Notes: a model not told the origin generated them from the sequence alone. Shown: positions 15,426 to 24,579, counted from the stretch's first letter. The stretch is 41,148 bases of DNA from Prochlorococcus sp. AG-402-L18 (GCA_003216725.1 QCIL01000012.1:1-41148), one strand, 5' to 3'. Numbers and translations are program-made.

Positions 15426-15809
15426 TTGGAATTAAAAACAAAGATAGTTACATCAGTACTTAGATCCCTCAAGTTACCTCCGAGGTTTCGACTCAAAATG
15501 GTTAAGGAAGATCCTGTAAGGCTAGAGTTAACTCTTACACCTTCATATGGTAAAAATCCTGTAATAGTTGGTTTAGTAGAGTCACTTGATTTAGTTGCTA
15601 GAAGAGATAGAGAAGGCAGAATGCCTAGAGATCTTCAAGGAACTTGGGATTGGACAGTTAGACATGGAAAAGTAAGCACCGGTGGTTGGAATCCTATGCT
15701 TAAAGAGGCTTTACAAACGATGTTTGAAACAGGATTGCCTGCAATAATATATGAAGAATTAACTGGAGAGGAATATAGACCTGTTGACGGAATTAAACAT
15801 ATTAAATAA
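15426..15809 (+). CDS. Conserved cyanobacterial hypothetical protein (127 aa)
   Basis: Starts with TTG (MELKTKIVTSVLRSLKLPP). The sequence is soluble and mixed alpha/beta: an N-terminal helix, a beta-rich centre (RLELTLTPSYGKNPVIVGL), then a strikingly conserved-looking charged stretch (LVARRDREGRMPRDLQGTW) and a C-terminal helix (MLKEALQTMFETGLP). I do not recognise a named domain. The density of Trp, Arg and Gly in the 75-105 region looks like a functional surface rather than a fast-evolving orphan. It lies between the DUF2973 gene (29 nt upstream) and an Hlip gene (69 nt downstream), so a photosynthesis-related role is conceivable but unproven. Confidence 0.75.
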   Translation: MELKTKIVTSVLRSLKLPPRFRLKMVKEDPVRLELTLTPSYGKNPVIVGLVESLDLVARRDREGRMPRDLQGTWDWTVRHGKVSTGGWNPMLKEALQTMFETGLPAIIYEELTGEEYRPVDGIKHIK

Positions 15810-15878
15810 ATCATCGTCGTTTTTCATAAATTAAACCGTCGAACGCTAAAATATCTATATTGAGATAAAAAATTTATT

Positions 15879-16025
15879 ATGAATGAGGAGAATCAACCAA
15901 GATTTGGTTTTGTCAATTTCGCTGAAACTTGGAATGGCAGGATGGCAATGATGGGAATATTAATTGGACTAGGAACAGAATTAATTACAGGTCAAAGTAT
16001 ACTTAGGCAAATTGGTATTGGTTAA
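15879..16025 (+). CDS. hli: High-light-inducible protein (Hlip/Scp, 48 aa)
   Basis: A single-helix member of the LHC superfamily that binds chlorophyll and carotenoid in photoprotection and chlorophyll recycling. The 48-aa frame contains the signature FAETWNGRMAMMG with pigment-binding Glu16, Asn19 and Arg21, followed by the membrane helix (IGLGTELITG) and a short ILRQIGIG tail. It starts at an ATG about 15 nt after an AT-rich TTGAGATAAAA stretch. The short polar N-terminus (MNEENQPRFGFVNF) is typical of core-genome Hlips. It is too short for ordinary ORF cutoffs, but the motif is unambiguous. Confidence 0.93.
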   Translation: MNEENQPRFGFVNFAETWNGRMAMMGILIGLGTELITGQSILRQIGIG

Positions 16026-16051
16026 ATTTTTTCTTTACAGCATAAAAAAAA

Positions 16052-16393
16052 TTAATTTATTTCTTCAGCGTTAACTTCTATTGTTGTTTCACTAGGATTT
16101 ACATCTTTTAAATTATTTAAATTTATTTTATTAAGGTCTCCACCACAATTCATACATATATCGTTATTTCCTAATGTGATTGAGCCACATTGACTACAGG
16201 AAATGATTTTTGAATTTAAGTTATAAAAACTTAAAAGTGCAATTATTAATAATAAAAGAGGTATCAAAAATAAAAGCAATAACACGTTTCCTAAAATACC
16301 TATAATCAACTTAAATCCTAATATCGGCATACATAACAAAAAAATTATGGCAAAGGTTAATATTGTTTTGTTGATTTTTAATAGAGAGTTCAT
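16052..16393 (-). CDS. Membrane protein with C-terminal zinc ribbon (113 aa)
   Basis: Two hydrophobic segments (about residues 11-31 and 33-56) lead into a soluble tail with two CxxC knuckles, CSQCG and CMNCG, about 12 residues apart. That is a rubredoxin-like zinc ribbon. The end is acidic and polar (PSETTIEVNAEEIN). Probably a membrane-anchored zinc-binding protein; function unknown. Its start lies 3 nt downstream of the BrkB-like gene's stop, so the two are almost certainly cotranscribed. Confidence 0.75.
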   Translation of the reverse strand: MNSLLKINKTILTFAIIFLLCMPILGFKLIIGILGNVLLLLFLIPLLLLIIALLSFYNLNSKIISCSQCGSITLGNNDICMNCGGDLNKINLNNLKDVNPSETTIEVNAEEIN

Positions 16394-16396
16394 GTT

Positions 16397-17329
16397 TTAA
16401 AGTTTATTTTTTTTATTGTTTAATAAACTACTTGCTATAACTACGCTCCAACATTGTCCAAAATATAAAATTACACCTAAAAGCCATACCCACAGAGTTA
16501 GTACGAGAAAGCCACCTATAAAACCATAGGCCTGAAATCTAACTCCAAGAGATAGAATACTTTTGCTCACAGCAAGGTTCAGAGTGGTTAGTCCAATGCC
16601 TATAAGAATGGATCCAGGTATAAGCGGTTTTAGAGGGACTTTTCTACTAGGTAGTAGAGCTTGAAGTAGGAGTGCCATCAATGAAAATCCAAGTAACGGA
16701 AAAGCAAATTGACCAACCTGTAGGAGAGGTAGTTTTATAAATATTTCAGATAAAAAATTACTAGAATTCGATAAATTCTCTAGAACTGTATTTGGAATCA
16801 TTCTAATATTTGCACTAATCTGGTCCAATACCATTAGGAAGCCTATAAAAAATACTATAAGAAAAGCTTCAATTCTATTCCTAAGAAATTTTGATGCTTG
16901 TTCTTGCCATGCAGCATTCACTTTTCTAGAAGGAAGTTCATCCTCCCAAAGTCTGTCTGAACCTCTTTGCAAAGATAAGTAGGCATTACCAGCAGTAAAT
17001 AATAAAAACATAGCTCCTAAAATACCTGCTCCAAATCGTTTATCAATTAATTGGAATAATGTCGTTTCTACTAATTCAACAACAGATGGAGGTAAAATTT
17101 GTGCTGCAACTGAAATTATTTGTTGATCTAAACCTTCTTGCTGACCGAGAAACCAAGAAGCTATAGATAATGAAATTAGAAGAATTGGGAAAAATGACTG
17201 GAGAGTGTAATAAGCAAATGCAGCACTTAAATCTATACAATCTGACTTAGTCCACCTTTCACAAGCTCCCCACAAACTTTTGAGAATCCACCGTGAACTA
17301 TGCTGCATATTTATTCTCTTCAAAAACAT
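16397..17329 (-). CDS. YihY/BrkB-family inner membrane protein
   Basis: A 310-aa polytopic protein with about six membrane helices. YihY/UPF0761 features are seen: DLSAAFAYYTLQSFFPILL near the N-terminus, the amphipathic QILPPSVVELVE helix, and FRNRIEAFL-like and GSILIGIGLTTLNLAV segments, ending in WVWLLGVILYFGQCW. The family was once called ribonuclease BN, but that activity belongs to another protein; the current view is a transporter or envelope protein of uncertain substrate. It sits in a minus-strand run: the IMPase-like gene is 65 nt upstream and the zinc-ribbon gene 3 nt downstream. Confidence 0.88.
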   Translation of the reverse strand: MFLKRINMQHSSRWILKSLWGACERWTKSDCIDLSAAFAYYTLQSFFPILLISLSIASWFLGQQEGLDQQIISVAAQILPPSVVELVETTLFQLIDKRFGAGILGAMFLLFTAGNAYLSLQRGSDRLWEDELPSRKVNAAWQEQASKFLRNRIEAFLIVFFIGFLMVLDQISANIRMIPNTVLENLSNSSNFLSEIFIKLPLLQVGQFAFPLLGFSLMALLLQALLPSRKVPLKPLIPGSILIGIGLTTLNLAVSKSILSLGVRFQAYGFIGGFLVLTLWVWLLGVILYFGQCWSVVIASSLLNNKKNKL

Positions 17330-17394
17330 TACCTTAGTCTTTTAGTATTGTATCTAATGAGAATATATTTCAAGTTTTTTATATATTTGATGAT

Positions 17395-18198
17395 CTAACT
17401 ATTTTCTAATAATAGATTGCCCCATGGTTTTAGAATGTTAACCTTTTCTTTTGATATGGCAGCAATTAAAGGAAAATTAGTATCTTTCAAGTCTTGACCT
17501 GCACTTAAATCGTAAGGGTTTGTGTCTAGCCACTCTATTGAACAATTTAATTCCTCCAGTAATAGCAAGGCTGCAGCAATATCCCATATTTTTGGGGTAG
17601 ATTCTATAGCCCCAAAAGTTTGACCCATTGCGACACTTGTTAAATTTAAACTTGATACACCAAGGAGTCTTATTTTCCCAGGAAATGTACTATTTGGATT
17701 TTTTTGTAAGATTTTAATAGATCTGCTACATAAAGATACGCATTCACTTTGTTGTTTAAACCTCTTTATTTCTAATTTCTTGTTGTTCAGCCAAACACCT
17801 TTACCTTTGATAGCTAAAAATTTTTTTTTCAAAGTAGGAATAATTAAAAAAGATGATTGTGGTAAGCCTTCAACAAATCTTGCAACAGATATTGACCAAT
17901 ATGGTATTCCGGCGGCAAAGTTTGTTGTGCCGTCTAGTGGATCTACTATCCAATAAGAATTTGTCTTTGGGACAAACTTTTCGCCTTCTTCACTCAATAC
18001 ACCCTCATTTGGCGTTATAGAAGATAGCCCATCTACAATAGTCTTATCACTCCATAAATCACAACTAGTAATTAAGGAACCATCTGATTTATTGTTTGCA
18101 TTTATATTGCCAAAGTCTTTAAGTTGTCGTTGGCTCACTAATTCAAATAAAGAATCTAGATCTTTTAATTGTTCATCTGTGAGTAGCTTTGAATTCAT
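17395..18198 (-). CDS. Inositol-monophosphatase-family sugar phosphatase
   Basis: Mg2+-dependent phosphatase of the IMPase/FBPase superfamily. Metal-site motifs are SEEGEKF (Glu70/Glu71), the signature DPLDGTTNF (Asp86, Asp89, residues 86-94) and KIWDIAAALLLLEE near 200. Length 267 aa is normal. The substrate could be inositol-1-phosphate, histidinol-phosphate or 3'-phosphoadenosine 5'-phosphate. The motifs shared across the superfamily do not separate these, so no symbol is given. A CysQ-like role would fit the PAPS-dependent sulfur pathway elsewhere in this window, but that is speculation. Its ATG overlaps the TolC-like gene's stop by 4 nt, implying translational coupling. Confidence 0.88.
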   Translation of the reverse strand: MNSKLLTDEQLKDLDSLFELVSQRQLKDFGNINANNKSDGSLITSCDLWSDKTIVDGLSSITPNEGVLSEEGEKFVPKTNSYWIVDPLDGTTNFAAGIPYWSISVARFVEGLPQSSFLIIPTLKKKFLAIKGKGVWLNNKKLEIKRFKQQSECVSLCSRSIKILQKNPNSTFPGKIRLLGVSSLNLTSVAMGQTFGAIESTPKIWDIAAALLLLEELNCSIEWLDTNPYDLSAGQDLKDTNFPLIAAISKEKVNILKPWGNLLLENS

Positions 18199-19631
18199 AT
18201 TTTAAAATCGCAAATAGATTCTATATCATTAGGCGTATCATTATTTTTCTTCATACAATTATTACTCTTTTTAAGAAAAGTCAATCTTTCTAGTTCATCT
18301 AATTTCAAATTATAGTTGTAAATAGCATCAATATTTTTCGACTTGGCATTACTTAATTCTTTTTGTCTTATTAGAACATCTTTCAAAGTAGATATTCCAA
18401 CACCGTATCTTAATCTAGAAAGTCTTAGTGATTCTGTAGTAGATACTATTTCTTTAAGTGAAGTAAGTATTTTTTCTTCATTTAATTTCAAATTTAAATA
18501 AGACCTATTTATACTTGTCTTAAGATTGTTTTTTATATTATTAAAAGCATACTCTTCAGATTTTGCTTCAGCTTTACTAAACTTGCTTAAGTTTTTATTT
18601 TGTCCGCCATTAAAAATATTCCATGTAAAGTTCAAGCTAATAGTGTTTGTATATGAAGACCCAGATTCACTAGGATCTATATTAACCGCTAAGGTGTCGC
18701 CTTTGGAAAATACGCTAGAGAATGTATTACTTATATAAATATTTGGCTTAGTTGCATTTGAATAATTATTTGCTTGGCTTTTTTTTATAGATTCTTTTAA
18801 TAAAATGTTCTTTAATGAAAGATTTTTAGCAATACCATCATCGATATTCTTATTTAGTTTATAGTTCCAGTAACCTGTTAATTTTTGTTCTTCTTTAACC
18901 TCAAAATTACCTTTGATATCAAGAATTTCTTTTAGCAATAATTTGTTAATCTCATGTTCAATTTTTTTGTTATTTAAACTCTGATTGTCTCTTGATAATT
19001 GAGCATCAGCTTCAAGGACTTCAAATTTTGTACCAATACCAGCATCGAATTTTGATTGAGCATCTTTAAGACTGATTTCTGATAATTGAAGAGTAAATTT
19101 CTTATTTTTGATTTCCTCTAGAGATTTTTGATATTTATGATATCTAGCTCTTCCTTCTTGAATTAAATCTTTTCTTTTGATTTCATAATTATTTTTTGCT
19201 ATTTCATAATTATCTCTGGCTATTTTGATTTCTGATCCTCTAAGTGGATCAATTAAATCCCATCTAATATTTATGGAGGGATTGACGGAAAATTGAGAAG
19301 TCTTTGTTGTCTGCGTATTGCTATTAAAGTTTTTAGCGGCAATATATTTTGGTATTCCAATGGCTTGCAAATCTGCTGAAGGATATTTTTTGCCAATTTT
19401 GCTCGCTATATTAAAAGTTGAAGCGGAAATTAATTCATTTAGAGATTTAAGTTCTGGGTTTTTTTTTGTGATTATTTGCGAAATTGCTAAATAGTCTACG
19501 TAAATAGTATCTTCTTTCTCATTGATTGCTTCTTCAATAATATTTCTAGATTCATTTGAGTTTACTTTTTGACCATTAAAGTAAATACATAATGGAAAAA
19601 TTAAAATTGGACGTATTAATTTTCTAAACAT
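18195..19631 (-). CDS. TolC-like outer-membrane efflux protein
   Basis: A 478-aa outer-membrane channel with two repeated OEP domains and long heptad-rich helices. A signal peptide is visible (MFRKLIRPILIFPLCIYFNG). Helical hairpin segments include GRARYHKYQKSLEEIKNK and LEADAQLSRDNQSLNNK. The second beta section SLNFTWNIFNGGQNKNL carries the family's 'W.iFnGG' motif, and LRYGVGISTLKDVL lies near the end. TolC homologues serve type I secretion and drug efflux. No inner-membrane or adaptor partner is encoded next to it. It is 11 nt downstream of the Fe-S/PDZ gene and overlaps the IMPase-like gene. Confidence 0.88.
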   Translation of the reverse strand: MFRKLIRPILIFPLCIYFNGQKVNSNESRNIIEEAINEKEDTIYVDYLAISQIITKKNPELKSLNELISASTFNIASKIGKKYPSADLQAIGIPKYIAAKNFNSNTQTTKTSQFSVNPSINIRWDLIDPLRGSEIKIARDNYEIAKNNYEIKRKDLIQEGRARYHKYQKSLEEIKNKKFTLQLSEISLKDAQSKFDAGIGTKFEVLEADAQLSRDNQSLNNKKIEHEINKLLLKEILDIKGNFEVKEEQKLTGYWNYKLNKNIDDGIAKNLSLKNILLKESIKKSQANNYSNATKPNIYISNTFSSVFSKGDTLAVNIDPSESGSSYTNTISLNFTWNIFNGGQNKNLSKFSKAEAKSEEYAFNNIKNNLKTSINRSYLNLKLNEEKILTSLKEIVSTTESLRLSRLRYGVGISTLKDVLIRQKELSNAKSKNIDAIYNYNLKLDELERLTFLKKSNNCMKKNNDTPNDIESICDFKI

Positions 19632-19642
19632 GATGTAAAAAT

Positions 19643-21034
19643 TTAAGTATTTGTTGTGCCAACTAAGTTACTTATAATATCATCTGTGCTATCAACAACG
19701 TGAATCTTGGTGTTTAATTGAGTTGAGACTTCAGCAACATTTTTATCATCTAAAAATAAATCACTATTATGTTTAAGCATTATTGATGGTATGAAAATCT
19801 CATCTCCAAGATCTTTATTCTGCAGCCCTATAATTAAATCCTGACCTGTTAAAAGTCCTGTAACTACCTGTTCTTGTCCCCAATAAATACTGGGTAAACC
19901 GTATAAATTAACCTTAAGTCCAACAATTTTATTTAGTTTGTCAACGAAAGGAATCAGTGCTTCGTAAACTAATTTCCCCACAACCCAAGTAACTTTTCTT
20001 TTTGTTTTTACTTTGTTTGGAAGAGATTTGGTTTTGATTTCTAATGTTTTCAGAAAACTTCTTATGGAACCAACACCGTTTGATTCTTGGGGCATATTTT
20101 CATATGATTTATAACTTGGTAGTTTTTTTCCTGCTATCAAATACCATTCGTCTGAAAGCCAACAAAATCGAGTACCAAGAATATTTTGAAGAGATTTCTG
20201 AATTTTTTCTATTTGATTAATAGTTTTACTTGCATATTCTTTGGTTATTGATTTTAAATCATCATTATCAGGTCTAAATTTTGTTAGACCAACGGGAACT
20301 ATTGCTGTAGATAAAACTGTTTTAAAATTATTTTTGTGGAATTGTGCTAGATCATAAATTGATTTTTTTAAAATCGTCCCGTCATTAATACCTGGACATA
20401 CAACAATTTGCGCATGTATTTGGATTGAATTTTTTTCAAACCAATTTATTTGTTTAAGGATATTACCTGCTTTTTGATTTTTTAATAATTTTTCTCTTGT
20501 TTTGGGATCAGTTGCATGAACAGAGATAAAAAGAGGAGATAACTTCTGAGTAGATATTCTTTCCCAGTCCTCTTTTTTTAAATTTGTAAGAGTCAAATAA
20601 GAACCATACAAAAAACTTAGCCTATAATCGTCATCTTTTATGTAAAGAGTCTTTCTCTTCCCACTGGGCTGCTGATCTATAAAACAAAAAGGACATCGGT
20701 TGTTGCATTGTTTTATTGAATCAAATAAAGCCTCTTTGAAAATAATACCTAAATTTGCATCTTGATCTTTTTCAATACTGATGTTGTGAATTATTTTGTT
20801 TTTATCTAAAACTGATATGTTTAAAATTTCTTCACTTATTAAGATCTGAAAATCGATTAAGTCTCTCGGTTTTTTGCCATTTATACTAATAATTGAATCA
20901 CCCGATTCAAAACCAATTTCGTGTGCAATTGAATTATGTTCAACACTCTCGATTTCTGCAGGATTAATTTTGTAATCAATATTTGGAACTAAAAGATCAT
21001 TTAAAGTTTCTTTTTCGTTAAGTTCTTGCCACAC
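19643..21034 (-). CDS. Cyanobacterial Fe-S/radical-SAM-like protein with PDZ and DUF512 regions
   Basis: Belongs to the cyanobacterial FeS-oxidoreductase-like group (TIGR03279/DUF512 type). Order: a PDZ-like N-terminus (about residues 25-75, VEHNSIAHEIGFESGDSI), then CNNRCPFCFID with the CxxxCxxC cluster ligands Cys110, Cys114 and Cys117, a TIM-barrel-like centre, and the DUF512 C-terminus with TGLLTGQDLI. The cysteine pattern is that of radical-SAM enzymes, but no reaction is established to my knowledge. Length 463 aa is typical. It heads the minus-strand run. Its divergent spacer to the DUF3120 gene contains a long inverted repeat. Confidence 0.85.
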   Translation of the reverse strand: MWQELNEKETLNDLLVPNIDYKINPAEIESVEHNSIAHEIGFESGDSIISINGKKPRDLIDFQILISEEILNISVLDKNKIIHNISIEKDQDANLGIIFKEALFDSIKQCNNRCPFCFIDQQPSGKRKTLYIKDDDYRLSFLYGSYLTLTNLKKEDWERISTQKLSPLFISVHATDPKTREKLLKNQKAGNILKQINWFEKNSIQIHAQIVVCPGINDGTILKKSIYDLAQFHKNNFKTVLSTAIVPVGLTKFRPDNDDLKSITKEYASKTINQIEKIQKSLQNILGTRFCWLSDEWYLIAGKKLPSYKSYENMPQESNGVGSIRSFLKTLEIKTKSLPNKVKTKRKVTWVVGKLVYEALIPFVDKLNKIVGLKVNLYGLPSIYWGQEQVVTGLLTGQDLIIGLQNKDLGDEIFIPSIMLKHNSDLFLDDKNVAEVSTQLNTKIHVVDSTDDIISNLVGTTNT

Positions 21035-21143
21035 AATTAGAAAACAATTATATAACTTACATATTTATTCTAAACTTATATAATCCTCAAAGCATATTAA
21101 ATACTTTTAAAATAGTAAAAATAACCTCTTATTTAAGCCCCCT

Positions 21144-21180
21144 TAATTTCTAAGATGTTTTAATTCCATTTTAGAAATTA
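21144..21180. repeat. Inverted repeat in a divergent spacer, like that at 15035-15060
   Basis: Perfect 10-bp arms TAATTTCTAA (21144-21153) and TTAGAAATTA (21171-21180) are separated by 17 nt. The right side, TTTTAGAAATT (21169-21179), is identical to the right arm of the repeat at 15050-15060. The left arms share AATTTCTAA. Both repeats lie between divergent genes, so a shared DNA-binding factor or RNA element is possible. Confidence 0.45.
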
Positions 21181-21216
21181 TTTAATTTAATTTAAGTACT
21201 TTAAAATTTAAACTCA

Positions 21217-21984
21217 TTGAAAGAATTAATTACCAAAAATTTAGTAGTCCCAGATAATTTGAAACATAATCTTCATGATGAATTTCGAGTTTTGAAAAGT
21301 AATTTTTTTGAAAGGCCTATTTCTTTAAGATTATGCTCTTCTTTTTTTGTTATTTTACCTATATTTTTGCAAGCACCATGGGTAAGATTTGCTCCTACTA
21401 GTGCTCTTTGTTTTACATTCATAATAATTTTGGTTGGTTTTACTTTATCTAGAAATGAATCTAATAAATTTTTCATTATTGGTTCATTATTATTAGGCGT
21501 TGCTGGAAGTTGGCTTGGAGGCTGTCTGTTCTGGGGTTGGTTAAGTGCATATCCAATTCTCCATATCCTTGTTGAAGCAGTTGTATTGCCATTAGCGATT
21601 GTTGGATTGAGTACAAAATGGAAAATTGGTTCAAGTTTTTATATCTCTTCCTTGTTTGGAACAGCTATTACTGATTTAACTATATTTATGACTGGAATAA
21701 TGGATCAATGGAGGGAAGTTATTATTGCAGATTCTGAGACTGCTCCAAGTATTCTTCAGAAGGCATCAGAAAATCTTATTCATGTACAGTCTTTATCTAT
21801 AATTATTTTTGTTGCAATTATTTTATGGTTAATATCGAGAGAAATTTTTAATTTTGCCGTTCCTTATTCGATAAATGGCAAAGCTTTTTTGGTTTCAAGT
21901 TACGTCATTCAAACTACTTTAATAGTTGATGGTATTTTTATGTTATTAGCAATTATTCAACCAAATCTTAGTGGTTTGGTTTAA
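21217..21984 (+). CDS. DUF3120-type cyanobacterial membrane protein
   Basis: A 255-aa protein that begins with TTG. It has a soluble N-terminus (about 35 aa) and then roughly six to seven membrane helices. Recognisable parts are APWVRFAPTSALCFT, GSWLGGCLFWGWLSAYPILH and GTAITDLTIFMTGIMDQW, which fit the cyanobacteria-specific DUF3120 family. Function unknown. Its TAA stop shares its last base with the nadB ATG (TAATG), so the two genes are translationally coupled. This suggests, without proving, a role linked to NAD synthesis or simply shared expression. Confidence 0.78.
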   Translation: MKELITKNLVVPDNLKHNLHDEFRVLKSNFFERPISLRLCSSFFVILPIFLQAPWVRFAPTSALCFTFIIILVGFTLSRNESNKFFIIGSLLLGVAGSWLGGCLFWGWLSAYPILHILVEAVVLPLAIVGLSTKWKIGSSFYISSLFGTAITDLTIFMTGIMDQWREVIIADSETAPSILQKASENLIHVQSLSIIIFVAIILWLISREIFNFAVPYSINGKAFLVSSYVIQTTLIVDGIFMLLAIIQPNLSGLV

Positions 21985-23651
21985 TGTTAAGGCCTCCATT
22001 TTCTCAAGAACCAATATCTATAAATAGTTGGGATGTGATTGTCATAGGTGCTGGTGCTGCAGGATTAATGACTTCTCTTGAACTGCCTGAAAATTTAAAG
22101 GTTCTTCTTTTAAATAGAAATACAAGTAAGGCATCTTCTAGTAGATGGGCTCAAGGAGGTATAGCATCTGTTGTAAGATCAGATGATTCATTCGATTTAC
22201 ATGCAGAAGATACTTTAAAAGCTGGAGATGGTTTATGTGATTTTAAAGCTGTGGATATGCTTGTAAGAGAGGCTCCCGAGTGCGTTGATAGATTACAAAA
22301 TTTAGGTATGATTTTTGACCAAAATTGTCATAAATTAGCTACAACTTTAGAAGCAGCTCATTCTCGCAGGAGAGTCTTGCACGTTAAAGATCGGACTGGA
22401 AGAGCACTTGTTGAAGTTTTAGAAGACCACGTAGAAAATAAGAAAAATGTTTTGCATTGTAGAGGCGTTAGAGTGACTGAATTACTCATTGAAAATGATG
22501 AATGTAAAGGAGTTCAGGTGCTTGATGGGTCAAATTTATATTGGATTACTTCTCGAGCAGTTGTTTTAGCGACCGGTGGTGGCGGACATTTATTTACAAA
22601 TACTACTAATCCGCAGCAATCTTCTGGAGAAGGTATAGCTTTAGCGTGGAAAGCCGGCGCTGCTATTGAAGATTTAGAGTTTATTCAATTTCATCCCACT
22701 GCATTAAAGTTTTATGGTGCTCCTTGTTTTTTAATATCTGAGGCTCTTAGAGGGGAAGGTGCTGTTTTAATTGATAAAAATGGTAAAAGTCCAGTTATGC
22801 ATCTTCTAAATAAGGACTTAGCTACAAGGGACCAAGTTAGCCGAGCAATAATGAAAAATATGAATGATAATAATGTTGATCATGTAGGTTTAGATCTTAG
22901 ATTTATTGATCCAAAAAAAATTGTTCAAAGATTTCCAACAATTCTGAGTCGGTGTCAAGATTATGGCATTAATCCTTTAAATGAAGTTATACCAGTGGCA
23001 CCTGCCGCTCATTATTGGATGGGTGGAGTAAAAACTGATCTTAATGCATCTTCTAATAGAAAAGGCTTATATGCTGTTGGAGAAGTTGCTTCTACAGGGG
23101 TCCATGGCGCTAATCGATTAGCTAGTAATTCATTAATGGAATGCCTTGTATTTGCAAGAAAAATGTCCTTAATAATGTTGAATAGTCCTATAAATTTAAA
23201 AAAATTAAATAGATCGAACAAAGATTTTAATATTAATGATCCTCAGGAAGATTTTATTTCTAGAATTTCTATAAAAATTGATGAATTAAGAAAATCATGT
23301 TGGGATAATTTAGGTGTTTCTCGCAACGAAATTAATATGATTGGATTTTTAAATAATATTCAAAATGATTTTGAACAGTTGAAAAAAAATCCTTTTTTAA
23401 TTAATCTTGAAAATATAGAAATTGACCAAAAAGTTAAATTAAGTGAGCCTTATAGAAGGGGATTGAATCTTTTACTTGATTTGCAAAATAGACAAATTAC
23501 AACGTTAACTTTATTAAAAGCATGTCTTTTTAGAAAAGAGAGTAGAGGAGGCCATCATAGAGATGATTTTCCCGATAAAGATTCACAATGGCAATGCCAC
23601 ACTAGACAACAATTAGATCAAAAAATTAAGAAAAGATTTATTAAAAATTAA
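21984..23651 (+). CDS. nadB: L-aspartate oxidase
   Basis: FAD enzyme that oxidises L-aspartate to iminoaspartate, the first step of de novo NAD synthesis (followed by NadA). Visible are the FAD motif VIGAGAAGLMT near residues 20-30, SSSRWAQGGIA (aspartate-oxidase/fumarate-reductase signature), TGGGGHLFTNTTNPQQSSGEG, EFIQFHPTAL, SEALRGEGA and HYWMGGVKTD, followed by EVASTGVHGANRLASNSLME. Length 555 aa is standard. The start overlaps the DUF3120 stop by 1 nt. Its 3' end overlaps the convergent VKOR-Trx gene by 11 nt. Confidence 0.95.
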   Translation: MLRPPFSQEPISINSWDVIVIGAGAAGLMTSLELPENLKVLLLNRNTSKASSSRWAQGGIASVVRSDDSFDLHAEDTLKAGDGLCDFKAVDMLVREAPECVDRLQNLGMIFDQNCHKLATTLEAAHSRRRVLHVKDRTGRALVEVLEDHVENKKNVLHCRGVRVTELLIENDECKGVQVLDGSNLYWITSRAVVLATGGGGHLFTNTTNPQQSSGEGIALAWKAGAAIEDLEFIQFHPTALKFYGAPCFLISEALRGEGAVLIDKNGKSPVMHLLNKDLATRDQVSRAIMKNMNDNNVDHVGLDLRFIDPKKIVQRFPTILSRCQDYGINPLNEVIPVAPAAHYWMGGVKTDLNASSNRKGLYAVGEVASTGVHGANRLASNSLMECLVFARKMSLIMLNSPINLKKLNRSNKDFNINDPQEDFISRISIKIDELRKSCWDNLGVSRNEINMIGFLNNIQNDFEQLKKNPFLINLENIEIDQKVKLSEPYRRGLNLLLDLQNRQITTLTLLKACLFRKESRGGHHRDDFPDKDSQWQCHTRQQLDQKIKKRFIKN

Positions 23652-24579
23652 GATCTCCCTGATAGTTGGTTTTTGTGGCTAATTCATTCAAGTCACGGGT
23701 ACCACTAATTATTTCTTCATTGATTTCCCAAGAAGGAAATCCAGTTATTCCTTTAGTTTGGCATAGCTCATACATATTATCTTTACCATCTTTAGCACAT
23801 TCAACTACTTTTAATTCTTTAACTGCTTCCTTACCAAATAATTGTTTCTGATCGTGGCAATGCGGGCACCAGTATGCACTATACATAACAATATTGTTTT
23901 CACTTAAAAATTTTGCAAATTTTACTTTCTGGGGAGAGCTTGTAGTGGTAATTATTGGCGATACATTTTCAGGAGGGCTTGCAAAATCAATAGCATTAGA
24001 GGGGTCAACGTTTGTTGACCAAATTAGGCCCCCTAGCAGTACACTAATGGCTACAATGAAACCTCTAAAAATCATAGGTTCTCTACTTTCAAACTTTGCT
24101 CCAATCATAGAAATTATAAAGATGGAAAACGATAAAATTGCTGAAAGTATACAAAAAAAGCAATATGCTTGAATTTTTAAAAACATTATATTGATTAATA
24201 AAAAGCTAAATGTTGATGACGCACAAGATATTAGAAATAATGACCACCATAAAAACTTATTTAGTTTTTCTTTTGGGGAAATTAAATTAAGCGAAAGTAT
24301 TATTGTGATAACTAATATTGATAAATACGTTATAAATCCAGCTAATGAGAGAGGTATATTAACTTGATTATTTTCAAATAAAGTACCCCAAGGACTATTT
24401 AAAACTGTTGCACAACCATTATTTTGTATCCCTGGGCATGAAAGCGAAGTAAATAATCCCCAGTTTTTTAAAGTAATAGAACCCGTGTCAACTATGCCTA
24501 TAGTGCTAAGAATTGCGATTATGATTTTTGGCCATTTCAAATCTTTTTTATTTCTTCTGTTTAAAGTCTTAAGGGACAT
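23641..24579 (-). CDS. VKOR-thioredoxin fusion (disulfide-bond-forming quinone reductase)
   Basis: Bacterial vitamin K epoxide reductase homologue fused to a periplasmic or lumenal thioredoxin-like domain; it makes disulfides and passes electrons to quinone. Four to five membrane helices carry the loop cysteines Cys48 and Cys56 (CPGIQNNGC) and the active-site CFFC (Cys140, Cys143). After a Ser/Thr/Pro linker, the thioredoxin domain (about 215-312) has WCPHC (Cys238, Cys241) and the cis-Pro segment TGFPSW. The cyanobacterial fusion is well known (Synechococcus structure). Length 312 aa. A TGTAA-T-TTACA palindrome lies 15 nt upstream of the start. Confidence 0.92.
   Translation of the reverse strand: MSLKTLNRRNKKDLKWPKIIIAILSTIGIVDTGSITLKNWGLFTSLSCPGIQNNGCATVLNSPWGTLFENNQVNIPLSLAGFITYLSILVITIILSLNLISPKEKLNKFLWWSLFLISCASSTFSFLLINIMFLKIQAYCFFCILSAILSFSIFIISMIGAKFESREPMIFRGFIVAISVLLGGLIWSTNVDPSNAIDFASPPENVSPIITTTSSPQKVKFAKFLSENNIVMYSAYWCPHCHDQKQLFGKEAVKELKVVECAKDGKDNMYELCQTKGITGFPSWEINEEIISGTRDLNELATKTNYQGDLNF

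Noticed and set aside
16397..17329. Reading the YihY/BrkB protein as ribonuclease BN
   Set aside because: The historic label is wrong for this membrane-protein family; tRNA-processing RNase BN activity belongs to the unrelated RNase Z-like (ElaC) protein.
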